Positions 51,201 through 64,000 of a stretch of DNA of 64,000 bases are shown here, piece by piece; position 1 is the first letter of the stretch, and each line of letters starts with the position of its first letter. A program made the position numbers and the translations under genes. Below the pieces are notes generated by a model that saw only the letters and a list, made by a program, of their open reading frames with translations, searched no databases and was not told the DNA's origin. The DNA is from Dryomyza anilis (lineage: Eukaryota; Arthropoda; Insecta; Diptera; Dryomyzidae), in contig OX638132.1 in assembly GCA_951804985.1 (NCBI GenBank), forward strand, positions 106,611,737 through 106,675,736, given 5' to 3'.

Positions 51201-51791
51201 TGGAAAAATGTTAATCTATCAAATGATATTAAATTTATTAATTATAGCTTATAAGCAACAAACTCAAAATTTATGGTTTTTTTAAAAATGTATTTAGTGA
51301 GTTTTACATTTACAACGATGAAATATCCTAAATTTTCTGAGTGTATCTTCTTATTTCAATATGCATATTAAATACCAACTAAAAATTAGTACCCTGCAAA
51401 ATAATTGGTTACGGTGCAACACAGCATGCTGGTGCAACACAAAACCACCTGCGTAAAGGTGAAGTTCGCGTTATTTCTAAGAAGCAGTGTCAACATTTAT
51501 TAGGACGAATTTGGGCGCCGCAAGTCGGCGATAACACTGTGTGCGCATTAGGAGAGAACGAGGATTCGTGTCAGGTAAATGGATAGTGGCTTGCCTCTGG
51601 TGTTATTTCGCAACTAATATATTTACGTACAGGGAGACTCTGGTGGGCCATTGATTTGCTCCTATGATGGACAGGACTATATATATGGAATTGTTTCACA
51701 CGGCCTTACATGTGGCGTTACAGGAGTACCTAGCATTTATACCGTAACTATACCATATATGGAGTGGATAGACTTGGTAATAAATAATTAA
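48270..51791 (+). CDS. Secreted trypsin-like serine protease (S1A)
   Basis: Six exons: 48270-48399, 48471-48612, 48662-48766, 48819-48952, 51390-51574, 51633-51791; 284 aa. The exon 1 donor (GTAATA at 48400) is the least certain; a donor three bases upstream gives the same frame. A signal peptide of about 24-30 residues precedes IVGG at 33-36. Catalytic residues are all present: His86 (TAAHC), Asp132 (NDIALLRL), Ser235 (GDSGGP). Asp229, six before the serine, predicts cleavage after Lys/Arg. The residue before IVGG is Pro (VTP-IVGG), not the usual Lys/Arg, so activation is unusual. Substrate and tissue are unknown. Intron 4 (2437 bp) holds a SINE. Converges on the SLC22 gene, 264 bp between stops. 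Confidence 0.9.
49267..49578 (+). mobile_element. Full-length tRNA-derived SINE with target duplication
   Basis: 312 bp in protease intron 4. The head resembles a tRNA: A-box-like TAGCTCAGTGG and B-box-like GGTTCAAGCC about 45 bp apart. A non-tRNA body and a (TAT)n tail follow. The flanking direct repeat TATGAATCGCAT (49255-49266) and TATGAATTGCAT (49579-49590) differ at one base. Related pieces lie at 13681, 38966 (minus), 55142 and, as a distinct type, 45994 and 54406. It is not a functional tRNA, since the acceptor stem does not close. Confidence 0.8.
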
Positions 51792-51857
51792 AACAGTATA
51801 ATGAAAAACATTTTTTTATGAAATTGTAATGAAATAGTAGGTAGGATCAGAACTATA

Positions 51858-51863
51858 TTTATT
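51858..51863 (-). terminator. Poly(A) signal of SLC22-type gene
   Basis: AATAAA on the minus strand, about 195 nt beyond the stop codon at 52056. Confidence 0.45.
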
Positions 51864-52055
51864 TATAACAAACTGCCTAAACTATAGGTACTTGAAGAAC
51901 TTCGTACCAAAAGGTATAATTCGAATAGAAAATGTTACATTCAACATTATACAAATGCTCTTCTGTGGCTACATGTATTAAATGTACTTTTAATTATTAA
52001 GAATGTAATTACTACTTTATATTAACCTCATTGAAACTAAGCTACTACTCTATTA

Positions 52056-55000
52056 TCACTGCTTGGAGTTTTTACTTTCTGTCTTCTTTCCATCATTTTC
52101 CAAAGATGTTTCCGATGGCACTTCTTCGATGCGATCGGACAACTTTCCTGTGCCAGTTTCGGGCAATGTTAGGGTCAGAAGTCCTGCTACTAAAACGCAG
52201 CATCCGCATATTGTAGTTGGAATGTACCATCCTAGGACCCCCTGTAATTGAAAGAACGGTTAAATATACTTTGTACATACTATGATATACACCTAGTTTT
52301 AAATACCAGAACGTCCACCACATAGGGTGCTGAAATCGAACCCACATGCGCCCACGTTGAGCATGTCCCCAATGCAGAATTTCGTATCTCCGTGGGATAC
52401 AATTCGGCAGTGTATAAGGTCACAATGGAGTATGTTGCACTTATTCCAAAGCGTCCCAGCATTGCAAAAGTCACGATCCAAGTGATAGATTCTGCAATAT
52501 AAAGTGAGGAGTTGTAATGTGAAAATGTTATGCAGTAGAGGTTATATAAATGCACCTGAGGGTACAACTAATACCAAGAGCAGAGCAACACCTGTCAGCA
52601 AAAATAATGTCATCGTGGTGATACGACGTCCGGTATATCTTAACATTATAACCGGTACCAAGTACGATGGAATATCGACTATTCCAGTTATCGCAACATA
52701 AAGAAAACGGCTGACCGACAAATTGGCTGCATTAAGTGCTATCATGGGGAGATAGTTATGATAAATCAATTGTTAAATCGTATAGTAATAATAAGCTTAC
52801 CAGTTACGTAATAACTTAGTGATGTTACACAAAACATGAAATACGACGTAAAAATTAATTTACGTACTTTTCTAGTGCCAAACAACTCGATAATTTGTTT
52901 AAGAGGTCCTTCTCGTAGTTTCACACAAAGCGAAACGGATCTATCATCAGTGCTCTGAAAGTAACAATTTAAATATTATTAGATATATTATAAGAAATAA
53001 AAGCTTTGTTGATGATAAATGTTATCTAATACATTATTCAAGGTTCATTTTACTTGGACTACTGAAAATTATATACTTTTGGTTTCATTTTTTAATATTA
53101 TCTATTTTAAATTTACGTATGGCCGATTGCATACAAAAATATTTGACCGTTAAGTTAGATTCAAATTTAATATTTAGGAGGATGTGTACGAGAACATAAT
53201 TTAGTATTAATAATCATTGTAGCTATATATAGTAACTAAAAGCCCTATTTAGATTATACAATTTAGATTAAATAAGACTTTTTTTAATAAACAACTGTGA
53301 ACTTATTAGAAAGATTTAAAAAGAAAAACTTAAGCATAAGATAATATTTTCTATAGGATGCGTCCCAACGATTTTCCTTTTAAATCTTACTAAAAACGTT
53401 CACCACAGAAACGTTGATTTTTTCTGAAAGTGGAGACCTTCGGATTACTTTTCATGGAAAGAACGCTTCATTTTTATACCCTACACTAAGAGTGAAAGGG
53501 TATATTCAGTTTGGTACGCCGTTTGTAACACCCAGAAGAAAGCATCTCCGGTATGGAAAAGTATATATATTCTTGATCAGCATGACCTCCTGAGTCGATT
53601 TAGCGATGTCCGTCTGTCCGTCTGTCTGTCCGTCTGTCCGTCTGTCTGTCCGTCTGTCTGTCTGTTGAAATCCCTAAGACTTTTAAAATTGAAGAGCTAG
53701 ATAAATGAAACTTATAACTTAGATTACTAATATACCTACGCTGTATGTGCGAAAAAATTGGCGAGATCGGTCCATGGTGACCTATGATCCGACCACTTAT
53801 GTTCAAATACCACATATAAAATGTACATATAAAGATCAATTTTTATGTATACGTGCTTAGGTAAACTTTGTTGGTCAAATATATATTGACATCATGCTCA
53901 AATACATGATAATAATGTTTTCCGGCGAAAAGACTTGTGGTTCACAAAAAAAAAAAATCGAAATTCGGTACACCTACCCATTTGTAAATATGGGTATCAA
54001 ATGAATGGAAATTCTTCAGCGATTGAATGTTTGTAGTTATTTTCAGGATTCGTATACCCTGGTGACCTATATATCACTTTGAATGGTAACCACACATATG
54101 TGTAGGGTATTTATAGTCGGCTTAGACCGACTATAATTTTGATAATCCTAACTATCATAATTACACCTACTTTAAAATTTCCCATGTGATCTAACCTTCC
54201 CAACTGGTCACATATCGATATAGTCGGCTTAGACCGGCTATAACTCTTATAATTCTAACTAGTACTCAAACTGTCCACACTTCTTATTCCCCATGCAACC
54301 AGTACTCAAACGAAACAATATTTTACCACGATTACATAATACCTTTTTTTTAATTCGTAAAAATCATTAGCGAATGAAAACGTTAAAAAAAACGCACTAA
54401 CCAGTCGTCGGTAGCTCGCCTGGTTAGTGCGTTCGACTATGAGCGAAAAGTCGCTGGTGCTTTCGACTACGAGCCAAAAGGTCCCTTACTTTTTTTATTT
54501 TAGGCATTTTAGCAATTTTTTATAAGATTTTTATTTGCGAATATTCAAAAATACACAATTCATACTTAGTTAAAAACTTAATTAAAACCTCATTAAAATA
54601 TATATTTTTAGTTAAACGAAAAAAATAGCAATATCGATTATTAACATAACAAATATTGAAAAAAGACTGGTTCGGAGTATGTAAAAGTACAAAGTAAAAA
54701 ATCGCTGTTAAAAGGTATTTTTTGTGAGTATTAAAATCCATTAATAAAAGAAACTTTGTTTTACACTAATTAGACAAAATGACTTAATTTTTTCAGTAGA
54801 ATAAACGGTGCCCTTTTTCAAACAAATGTCCCTTTTTTTATTAAATCAAAACGTTTATACTGCAAATGCATAAAAAGATCAACATTTTAAGGTTTCGAAA
54901 TGGATCCCAAATAGATATTTGCATTAAAATGGTTAACGAATGAATATTAAAGTACTTCAGGAAACTTAAACGGGATTATTTAAGTGCTCAATCCGCAAAA

Positions 55001-58000
55001 TTATTCTAAAAATGAGGCACTTAATAGAAGAGTTTCTAATCTGGTGTTTTTTTATTAGATAAAATAAAATTTAGACATTTTAGCAATTTTTTGAGAAAAT
55101 TTATTTTATATTTTTGGCCTTTGGGTAATGGCAACACTGCTGCCAACTTCTTTTTCATAGAAAACACTTATGCTACGCTTCCTTTCGGCATATATTATAT
55201 TATATTATATTATATTATATTATATTATATTATATTATATTATATTATATTATATTATATTATATTATATTATATTATATTATATTATATTATATTATAT
55301 TATATTATATTATATTATATTATATTATATTATATTATATTATATTATATTATATTATATTATATTATATTATATTATATTATATTATATTATATTATAT
55401 TATATTATATTATATTATATTATATTATATTATATTATATTATATTATATTATATTATATTATATTATATTATATTATATTATATTATATTATATTATAT
55501 TATATTATATTATATTATATTATATTATATTATATTATATTATATTATATTATATTATATTATATTATATTATATTATATTATATTATATTATATTATAT
55601 TATATTATATTATATTATATTATATTATATTATATTATATTATATTATATTATATTATATTATATTATATTATATTATATTATATTATATTATATTATAT
55701 TATATTATATTATATTATATTATATTATATTATATTATATTATATTATATTATATTATATTATATTATATTATATTATATTATATTATATTATATTATAT
55801 TATATTATATTATATTATATTATATTATATTATATTATATTATATTATATTATATTATATTATATTATATTATATTATATTATATTATATTATATTATAT
55901 TATATTATATTATATTATATTATATTATATTATATTATATTATATTATATTATATTATATTATATTATATTATATTATATTATATTATATTATATTATAT
56001 TATATTATATTATATTATATTATATTATATTATATTATATTATATTATATTATATTATATTATATTATATTATATTATATTATATTATATTATATTATAT
56101 TATATTATATTATATTATATTATATTATATTATATTATATTATATTATATTATATTATATTATATTATATTATATTATATTATATTATATTATATTATAT
56201 TATATTATATTATATTATATTATATTATATTATATTATATTATATTATATTATATTATATTATATTATATTATATTATATTATATTATATTATATTATAT
56301 TATATTATATTATATTATATTATATTATATTATATTATATTATATTATATTATATTATATTATATTATATTATATTATATTATATTATATTATATTATAT
56401 TATATTATATTATATTATATTATATTATATTATATTATATTATATTATATTATATTATATTATATTATATTATATTATATTATATTATATTATATTATAT
56501 TATATTATATTATATTATATTATATTATATTATATTATATTATATTATATTATATTATATTATATTATATTATATTATATTATATTATATTATATTATAT
56601 TATATTATATTATATTATATTATATTATATTATATTATATTATATTATATTATATTATATTATATTATATTATATTATATTATATTATATTATATTATAT
56701 TATATTATATTATATTATATTATATTATATTATATTATATTATATTATATTATATTATATTATATTATATTATATTATATTATATTATATTATATTATAT
56801 TATATTATATTATATTATATTATATTATATTATATTATATTATATTATATTATATTATATTATATTATATTATATTATATTATATTATATTATATTATAT
56901 TATATTATATTATATTATATTATATTATATTATATTATATTATATTATATTATATTATATTATATTATATTATATTATATTATATTATATTATATTATAT
57001 TATATTATATTATATTATATTATATTATATTATATTATATTATATTATATTATATTATATTATATTATATTATATTATATTATATTATATTATATTATAT
57101 TATATTATATTATATTATATTATATTATATTATATTATATTATATTATATTATATTATATTATATTATATTATATTATATTATATTATATTATATTATAT
57201 TATATTATATTATATTATATTATATTATATTATATTATATTATATTATATTATATTATATTATATTATATTATATTATATTATATTATATTATATTATAT
57301 TATATTATATTATATTATATTATATTATATTATATTATATTATATTATATTATATTATATTATATTATATTATATTATATTATATTATATTATATTATAT
57401 TATATTATATTATATTATATTATATTATATTATATTATATTATATTATATTATATTATATTATATTATATTATATTATATTATATTATATTATATTATAT
57501 TATATTATATTATATTATATTATATTATATTATATTATATTATATTATATTATATTATATTATATTATATTATATTATATTATATTATATTATATTATAT
57601 TATATTATATTATATTATATTATATTATATTATATTATATTATATTATATTATATTATATTATATTATATTATATTATATTATATTATATTATATTATAT
57701 TATATTATATTATATTATATTATATTATATTATATTATATTATATTATATTATATTATATTATATTATATTATATTATATTATATTATATTATATTATAT
57801 TATATTATATTATATTATATTATATTATATTATATTATATTATATTATATTATATTATATTATATTATATTATATTATATTATATTATATTATATTATAT
57901 TATATTATATTATATTATATTATATTATATTATATTATATTATATTATATTATATTATATTATATTATATTATATTATATTATATTATATTATATTATAT

Positions 58001-59667
58001 TATATTATATTATATTATATTATATTATATTATATTATATTATATTATATTATATTATATTATATTATATTATATTATATTATATTATATTATATTATAT
58101 TATATTATATTATATTATATTATATTATATTATATTATATTATATTATATTATATTATATTATATTATATTATATTATATTATATTATATTATATTATAT
58201 TATATTATATTATATTATATTATATTATATTATATTATATTATATTATATTATATTATATTATATTATATTATATTATATTATATTATATTATATTATAT
58301 TATATTATATTATATTATATTATATTATATTATATTATATTATATTATATTATATTATATTATATTATATTATATTATATTATATTATATTATATTATAT
58401 TATATTATATTATATTATATTATATTATATTATATTATATTATATTATATTATATTATATTATATTATATTATATTATATTATATTATATTATATTATAT
58501 TATATTATATTATATTATATTATATTATATTATATTATATTATATTATATTATATTATATTATATTATATTATATTATATTATATTATATTATATTATAT
58601 TATATTATATTATATTATATTATATTATATTATATTATATTATATTATATTATATTATATTATATTATATTATATTATATTATATTATATTATATTATAT
58701 TATATTATATTATATTATATTATATTATATTATATTATATTATATTATATTATATTATATTATATTATATTATATTATATTATATTATATTATATTATAT
58801 TATATTATATTATATTATATTATATTATATTATATTATATTATATTATATTATATTATATTATATTATATTATATTATATTATATTATATTATATTATAT
58901 TATATTATATTATATTATATTATATTATATTATATTATATTATATTATATTATATTATATTATATTATATTATATTATATTATATTATATTATATTATAT
59001 TATATTATATTATATTATATTATATTATATTATATTATATTATATTATATTATATTATATTATATTATATTATATTATATTATATTATATTATATTATAT
59101 TATATTATATTATATTATATTATATTATATTATATTATATTATATTATATTATATTATATTATATTATATTATATTATATTATATTATATTATATTATAT
59201 TATATTATATTATATTATATTATATTATATTATATTATATTATATTATATTATATTATATTATATTATATTATATTATATTATATTATATTATATTATAT
59301 TATATTATATTATATTATATTATATTATATTATATTATATTATATTATATTATATTATATTATATTATATTATATTATATTATATTATATTATATTATAT
59401 TATATTATATTATATTATATTATATTATATTATATTATATTATATTATATTATATTATATTATATTATATTATATTATATTATATTATATTATATTATAT
59501 TATATTATATTATATTATATTATATTATATTATATTATATTATATTATATTATATTATATTATATTATATTATATTATATTATATTATATTATATTATAT
59601 TATATTATATTATATTATATTATATTATATTATATTATATTATATTATATTATATTATATTATATAT

Positions 59668-59717
<50 letters not shown>

Positions 59718-62336
59718 GCTATGAACTGTGCAGCATTTGTGAGGATAATTTTCCTTTTCCATAAGCTTTTCTTCTAAAATATACCCAAAATCTAGTTTTT
59801 CGTTTTTTGAATTATATTTGTTTTACTATTAAAAAATTATTTTTTTTCGTATTTTGTTATCGCTCATTCTCTGATAGTTTTTCCAAAGAAATGTAAATTT
59901 TAGTTCAGTTCATCTGACTATATAAAGAGAACATAACGTTGAATTTAATACGCAACATTTTATTTAAGGTACCGCTTTTTTAATAAAAACCTTTTTTTCT
60001 AATTTTGAGAAATGTCTCAAGTGCGTTTTTAATGCTGAAGAAGACTCAAAAATTTAAATCAAAGCTACAATGATCTCCAATAGTTATAAATAAATCTTAA
60101 TGATAAAATTAAAAATACAATGGTGTTATTTTCTTCCTCTTTTCTTTTTTCATACTTAAAGTAGGTATATAACCAAAATTAAATTTCATAATAATGTAAT
60201 GCCTTAGCGTTATTCCGTAGCGCATTTAAAATCGCCACAGATTATAACTGCATGCACCAACTAAGGCTATGAACTGTGCAGCATTTGTGAGGATAATTTT
60301 CCTTTTCCATAAGCTTTTCTTCTAAAATATACCCAAAATCTAGTTTTTCGTTTTTTGAATTATATTTGTTTTACTATTAAAAAATTATTTTTTTTCGTAT
60401 TTTGTTATCGCTCATTCTCTGATAGTTTTTCCAAAGAAATGTAAATTTTAGTTCAGTTCATCTGACTATATAAAGAGAACATAACGTTGAATTTAATACG
60501 CAACATTTTATTTAAGGTACCGCTTTTTTAATAAAAACCTTTTTTTCTAATTTTGAGAAATGTCTCAAGTGCGTTTTTAATGCTGAAGAAGACTCAAAAA
60601 TTTAAATCAAAGCTACAATGATCTCCAATAGTTATAAATAAATCTTAATGATAAAATTAAAAATACAATGGTGTTATTTTCTTCCTCTTTTCTTTTTTCA
60701 TACTTAAAGTAGGTATATAACCAAAATTAAATTTCATAATAATGTAATGCCTTAGCGTTATTCCGTAGCGTATTTAAAATCGCCACAGATTATAACTGCA
60801 TGCACCAACTAACAAAAATCTATTAAATTAAATATCCCACGTGACTAAACTTTCCATATTGGTTATTTATAAAAAAACTGAACAAAATAGAATAGATTTT
60901 CAGTTCAAAGTTCCATTTTAGTAAAGAATGAATAAACACGCCATTTGTAGAACATCTGTACTTATAATGCATATACTAAAGAATGAACAACAAATCTTAC
61001 GATTTTCTTATCAACGATCGGCTCCGTTGCGGTGCTCTGTATTTGATAGTGACACGGTTTTTTGAACAGGATTTTATATGCCTGGGCATAACGTTTCTTA
61101 GCGATGAGCCAACGTGGTGATTCATTTAGCAGACTGTTAAGAAAATATCAAAATTTTATTGAATAAAAACTCTGCAAATAGGTACAGCAATCCACAAAAA
61201 TAGATTTCTAATCAAAAACAAAACCGAACTCACTAGCAATTTAATATCAACAACAGAGCGGGCACTGTTAGTGTCAACTGCAGATAACGCCATGGGGCCA
61301 CCAAATACGCGGCCAACGCTAAGAGTACCAATCCAATCGGATATGAGGCCGAGAAGGCTATCGACATCCACGAACGATGTTTAAGGCACACATTCTCAAC
61401 AACTATAAAATCAACAAGTATAAAAATAAAAAATTGTAAAACGGTAATAAGTACTCGTAAAATGCATACTCATGGTGAATGCTGGGTAAAACAACCCCGA
61501 CGAAGCTGAGCCCAGTCCAAAACGTCCCACTAGAAACAGGCTGTACCATGGAGAGAATGTGCAAAAGAAGCTCGAAACAATGAAGAACACAGAACCCAAT
61601 GTGAATGCGGATTTTCGTCCAAATCTAAAATGGTATCGTGTAAACAATGAATAGATATTGTCATTATGGAACTAAATGTAACCAAATACGAATTTTATAA
61701 TTAGTAAAAATAACCCGTTTTCTGATTTCAATATCTGAAATCCATTTGTAAGTTTACGGTGGCCTTGGTGTATGAGACCATCGATCAATAATTGTCGGAA
61801 ATATACTGTTCGGAACTTATTCACCAAACTATTATTATATATAAACTATTATTATAAAAAAATATTTGAAAAAAATATATATTACTTACTTGTCTGCAAA
61901 TATACCAAAAGAAAAAGAACCGAAAAATTTTCCTAATGAAAGAAAAACTTGGGCGGATGTACGCTGAATGGCACGATCGCATATCAGCTCCCAGTCTGCT
62001 ACAAATGTACTCTCGGGATCTGTGAAAGCGTAATCACCCCTGATCTTACATGCGATCTCGGCAGGCGGATTGATCTCCCCATTGTGCGTGGTGTAATTAA
62101 GCGCATCAGCGTAGGACATTTTACTCAAATGTTTGTAGTTCCAGTCCCAAATTGTGCAGCCTTGTGTCCCCAGGCCACTTTGAGTAATTTCACGTTGCTC
62201 TTCCATTGTCCAATTAGTCAACTTTAGATCGTCAATATTACACCATTGGTCGTCAGGTAAGTGTCCCAGTAAAGTGTACGAAGATACATGGAATCCATTT
62301 AGAATATTTGGCGTAACGCATAGAAAAAAAAGTGAC
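52056..62336 (-). CDS. SLC22-type organic-ion transporter (5' partial)
   Basis: Eight exons in order: 62336-61890, 61624-61470, 61402-61234, 61133-61001, 52954-52801, 52738-52556, 52491-52307, 52241-52056. All have GT/AG and matching phases, giving 536 aa. The first exon (start and the short cytoplasmic N-terminus) was not found and is probably beyond the window. A major-facilitator membrane protein of the insect Orct/carnitine-transporter family, moving organic ions across the plasma membrane. The first TM (FFLCVTPNILNGFHVSSYTL) is followed by a long, Asn-glycosylatable, Cys-containing extracellular loop. Then come the FADKFGRKSAF loop between TM2 and TM3, the family mark ESPRWLIAKKRY after TM6, TGRRITT, and YTAELYPTEIRNSALG before the last helices. 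Acidic C-terminal tail. The substrate is unknown. Intron 4 (61000-52955, 8046 bp) carries satellite, DINE-1 and SINE pieces. Confidence 0.93.
53476..54208 (+). mobile_element. DINE-1/mini-me-like element, copy 2 (full core)
   Basis: Same ends as 5866-6316. It includes a short TA run, the core TTCTTGATCAGCATGACCTC with CTGAGTCGATTTAGC, and a (GTCY)n run at 53609-53662. This layout (TA proto-microsatellite, conserved core, GTCY proto-microsatellite) is the published mini-me structure. The 3' hairpin AGTCGG-CTTAGA-CCGACT recurs once more just beyond (about 54222-54240). Confidence 0.75.
54406..54486 (+). mobile_element. SINE-like fragment, duplicated-arm type
   Basis: GTCGGTAGCTCGCCTGGTTA, GTGCGTTCGACTATGAGCG and, doubled, GTGCTTTCGACTACGAGCC followed by AAAAGGTCCC. 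Same doubled arrangement as 45994-46090. No body follows. Confidence 0.55.
55142..55190 (+). mobile_element. SINE body fragment at satellite edge
   Basis: GCCAACTTCTTTTTCATAGA through GCTACGCTTCCTTTCGGCA matches 49341-49392 of the SINE. The AATAT satellite begins at the next base. Confidence 0.6.
55191..59665. repeat. Perfect AATAT satellite, about 895 units
   Basis: 4475 bp of uninterrupted 5-bp repeat (TATAT on +, equal to the AATAT class) without one variant base by eye, followed by ATTAT and a (TA)n run to about 59714. AATAT is a known Drosophila satellite normally found in heterochromatin. All + strand frames are stop-free (a pentapeptide repeat of Tyr, Ile and Leu), so the long open frames here are artefacts. 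Confidence 0.97.
59715..60810 (+). repeat. 548-bp tandem duplication
   Basis: Copy 1 is 59715-60262 and copy 2 is 60263-60810. Only one difference was noticed (GTAGCGCATTT against GTAGCGTATTT). Starts AAGGCTATGAACTGTGCAGC. Non-coding. A recent event next to the satellite. Confidence 0.9.
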
Positions 62337-62348
62337 CTGGAATACAAT

Positions 62349-64000
62349 AAAAAAATATTCTTAACCTTATAGTAGTCAAATATTTGATGTTTGCCTACGA
62401 AATTAATGGTCTAATAACTATTTTAAAAGACTGACCATGCGACTGTCAGATGGTTCCTTTGGAGTCACTTCGTCTATAAATTGTTATAACGTAACTTATA
62501 TGTTTCGTTTCATCTGACCTCGAATTCAATTTATGAACAATATTAATATTAAAAATGTGCCGCATAACCATACTATAAAAATCGAATAAATTATTTAATG
62601 TAATTATTAAATGACTAAAATTCACCTTTAAAATTTGGTATACAAATAAACTAAAAATATTATAATAACCAGTTGATAAATTTTCAAAGTTGAAATGCTT
62701 TTCGGAAGATAAACATGTTCTTATCAATTGGTACCACTCATTTATCAGTCGGAAATAAAAAGATGTTTGTAAAGATGTTTTTTTAAATGTGGTTAGAGAC
62801 TTTAATTTCTACAGCGAAGATATATCCAGTTGGTAATACATAAAATATTTTTGTTATTTTTATTTTTGGATTTTATTTTAAGAACACATACGGTAATTGT
62901 CAATAACATTTATAACAATTATAACTTATTCAAAAAACGTATAACCCAATGACAATATGTACATTTTTAGGCTTCAAATAATTAATATTCCAAACGTTAA
63001 TTCGGGTATAATATACAGCCAAATTTAATGTCATACCTGTCATTTTAATGGTTTAAGGAAATAAAAAATGCACTTGAAACTAACTTTGTTGAACTTTTCT
63101 TAATTCTTACGACATGACTTACACTGACGGAAAAAAAGAATAAAATAAATCGGAAAGTAAAAAAAATAATTTTACGTAGGTCGTAAGATTTGAAAAAAAA
63201 ATATTCACTTTTAATTACGTATGTAATATAATATATATTAAAAACTTTATAAATAAATGTATTACTTTTTTTTTATTTGTATTTGCAATAAAAAAAAAAC
63301 AGTTCCTTATATTATGGAAAATTTACTCAATTTAATTTCAAATGATCAGTAGTATTTTCCTCAAATAAATGTAGTGTTTCCCACAAACAAGAAAAGTGTT
63401 ATCCACAAATAAGAAAAGTTTTTCCCACAAATATTCCCAGTGTTTCCCACAAATATTTAAAAATTTGGTAGTGTTTGCCAAAAATACTTGAAGTGTTTAC
63501 GGCAAATGTTTGTAGTGTTTGCGAATTCAGTCAAAGAAAAAGGTTTTTTTTTATTGCGGCAGCCACTCATTTACACGACATGTTGAATAATGCATAATTC
63601 CAGGGTAGATTATTCCAACAGTCCCGTAAACGAGCGACTGCCGAAAATAAACTTTTTATTTCGAAACTAAAGAAAGGATTGATAGATACTAAGGAAACAC
63701 ATCGATGCATTATGACTGGGACAGGTGCGAATATGTATTTACCCGAAGTAACCGATAGCTTCCCACAAGTATTTTATAAACATTCCTTTTTTTAGAGTGT
63801 AGTACAAATATTTCATCTCATCATCTTCAAATCGCCAAATTAGTTGAAAAGCGATATGATTTTGAATTTGGGGTCTATTTGGGTTTAAAATCTCAATTGT
63901 GGTTTAATTATACACACACATCGGTAGTTTAATAATGTTCGATATAGTAATAATTATTTTGTAAAAATTAGTAATTTGTATTTATATTTGAGTAACAAAG
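62349..64000. repeat. AT-rich end region with AGTGTTTCCCACAAATA minisatellite
   Basis: From about 63370 to 63525 the motif GTGTTTCCCACAAAT recurs about six times with 28-38 bp spacing and variation. The rest is AT-rich and was searched on the minus strand for the missing first transporter exon without success. Confidence 0.5.

Noticed and set aside
55091..59777. Two open frames of more than 1500 codons on +
   Set aside because: They translate the stop-free AATAT satellite into a Tyr/Ile/Leu pentapeptide repeat and have no gene structure.
62446..62727. Missing first exon of the SLC22-type transporter
   Set aside because: The frame lacks the expected short N-terminal motif and has no donor in the right phase to join 62336.

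Overview
The window is eukaryotic, AT-rich DNA from a higher fly, most likely a drosophilid or close relative. The evidence is a complete string-type Cdc25 gene, introns of 51-71 bp with GT/AG ends in several genes, an exact TATCGATA DRE box, two DINE-1/mini-me (Helentron-like) repeats, a Copia-class LTR element, and a long pure AATAT satellite. No species can be named from the sequence alone.

Five host genes can be assembled. The string-like Cdc25 phosphatase (+, 9613-12084, two coding exons, 518 aa) has a TATA/Inr promoter and a 3' UTR with a poly(A) signal. Two paralogous MYND-finger/Tudor-domain genes of the TDRD1-like piRNA-pathway type lie tail to tail: one on + (32505-37851, five exons, 960 aa, four Tudor modules) and one on - (40897-43010, seven exons, 593 aa, two Tudor modules, DRE promoter). 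A secreted trypsin-like serine protease (+, 48270-51791, six exons, 284 aa) converges on an SLC22-type organic-ion transporter (-, 52056-62336, eight exons seen, first exon not found). The transporter's 8 kb intron holds 4.5 kb of perfect AATAT satellite. An isolated exon-like piece of a pickpocket (DEG/ENaC) channel gene and a LINE reverse-transcriptase relic are also present.

The rest is repeats, many with readable ends. 1-8 kb: tandem repeats and one DINE-1. 13.8-14.2 kb: a tandem array. 15.3-24.85 kb: a nest of a TA-flanked inverted-repeat element, split by a hAT-like element with an 8-bp target duplication, which carries a 5.7 kb two-monomer satellite and a third inverted-repeat element. 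25-28.6 kb: two TA-flanked MITEs and a tandem duplication. 29-32.2 kb: a structurally intact, nearly identical-LTR Copia-class element. 38.7-39.3 kb: a hAT MITE with a perfect 8-bp target duplication. 45-47 kb: an element with about 150-bp terminal inverted repeats. Scattered: a tRNA-derived SINE family.

The most unusual object is the Copia-class element. Its single 932-codon frame fuses a gag-protease module to the zinc-finger and client-binding core of a host type-I DnaJ chaperone (DNAJA/Droj2 type), followed by an Ala-rich and acidic tail of unknown origin, and it has no integrase or reverse transcriptase. It sits about 300 bp upstream of the start codon of the + strand Tudor gene, a family used in transposon silencing.
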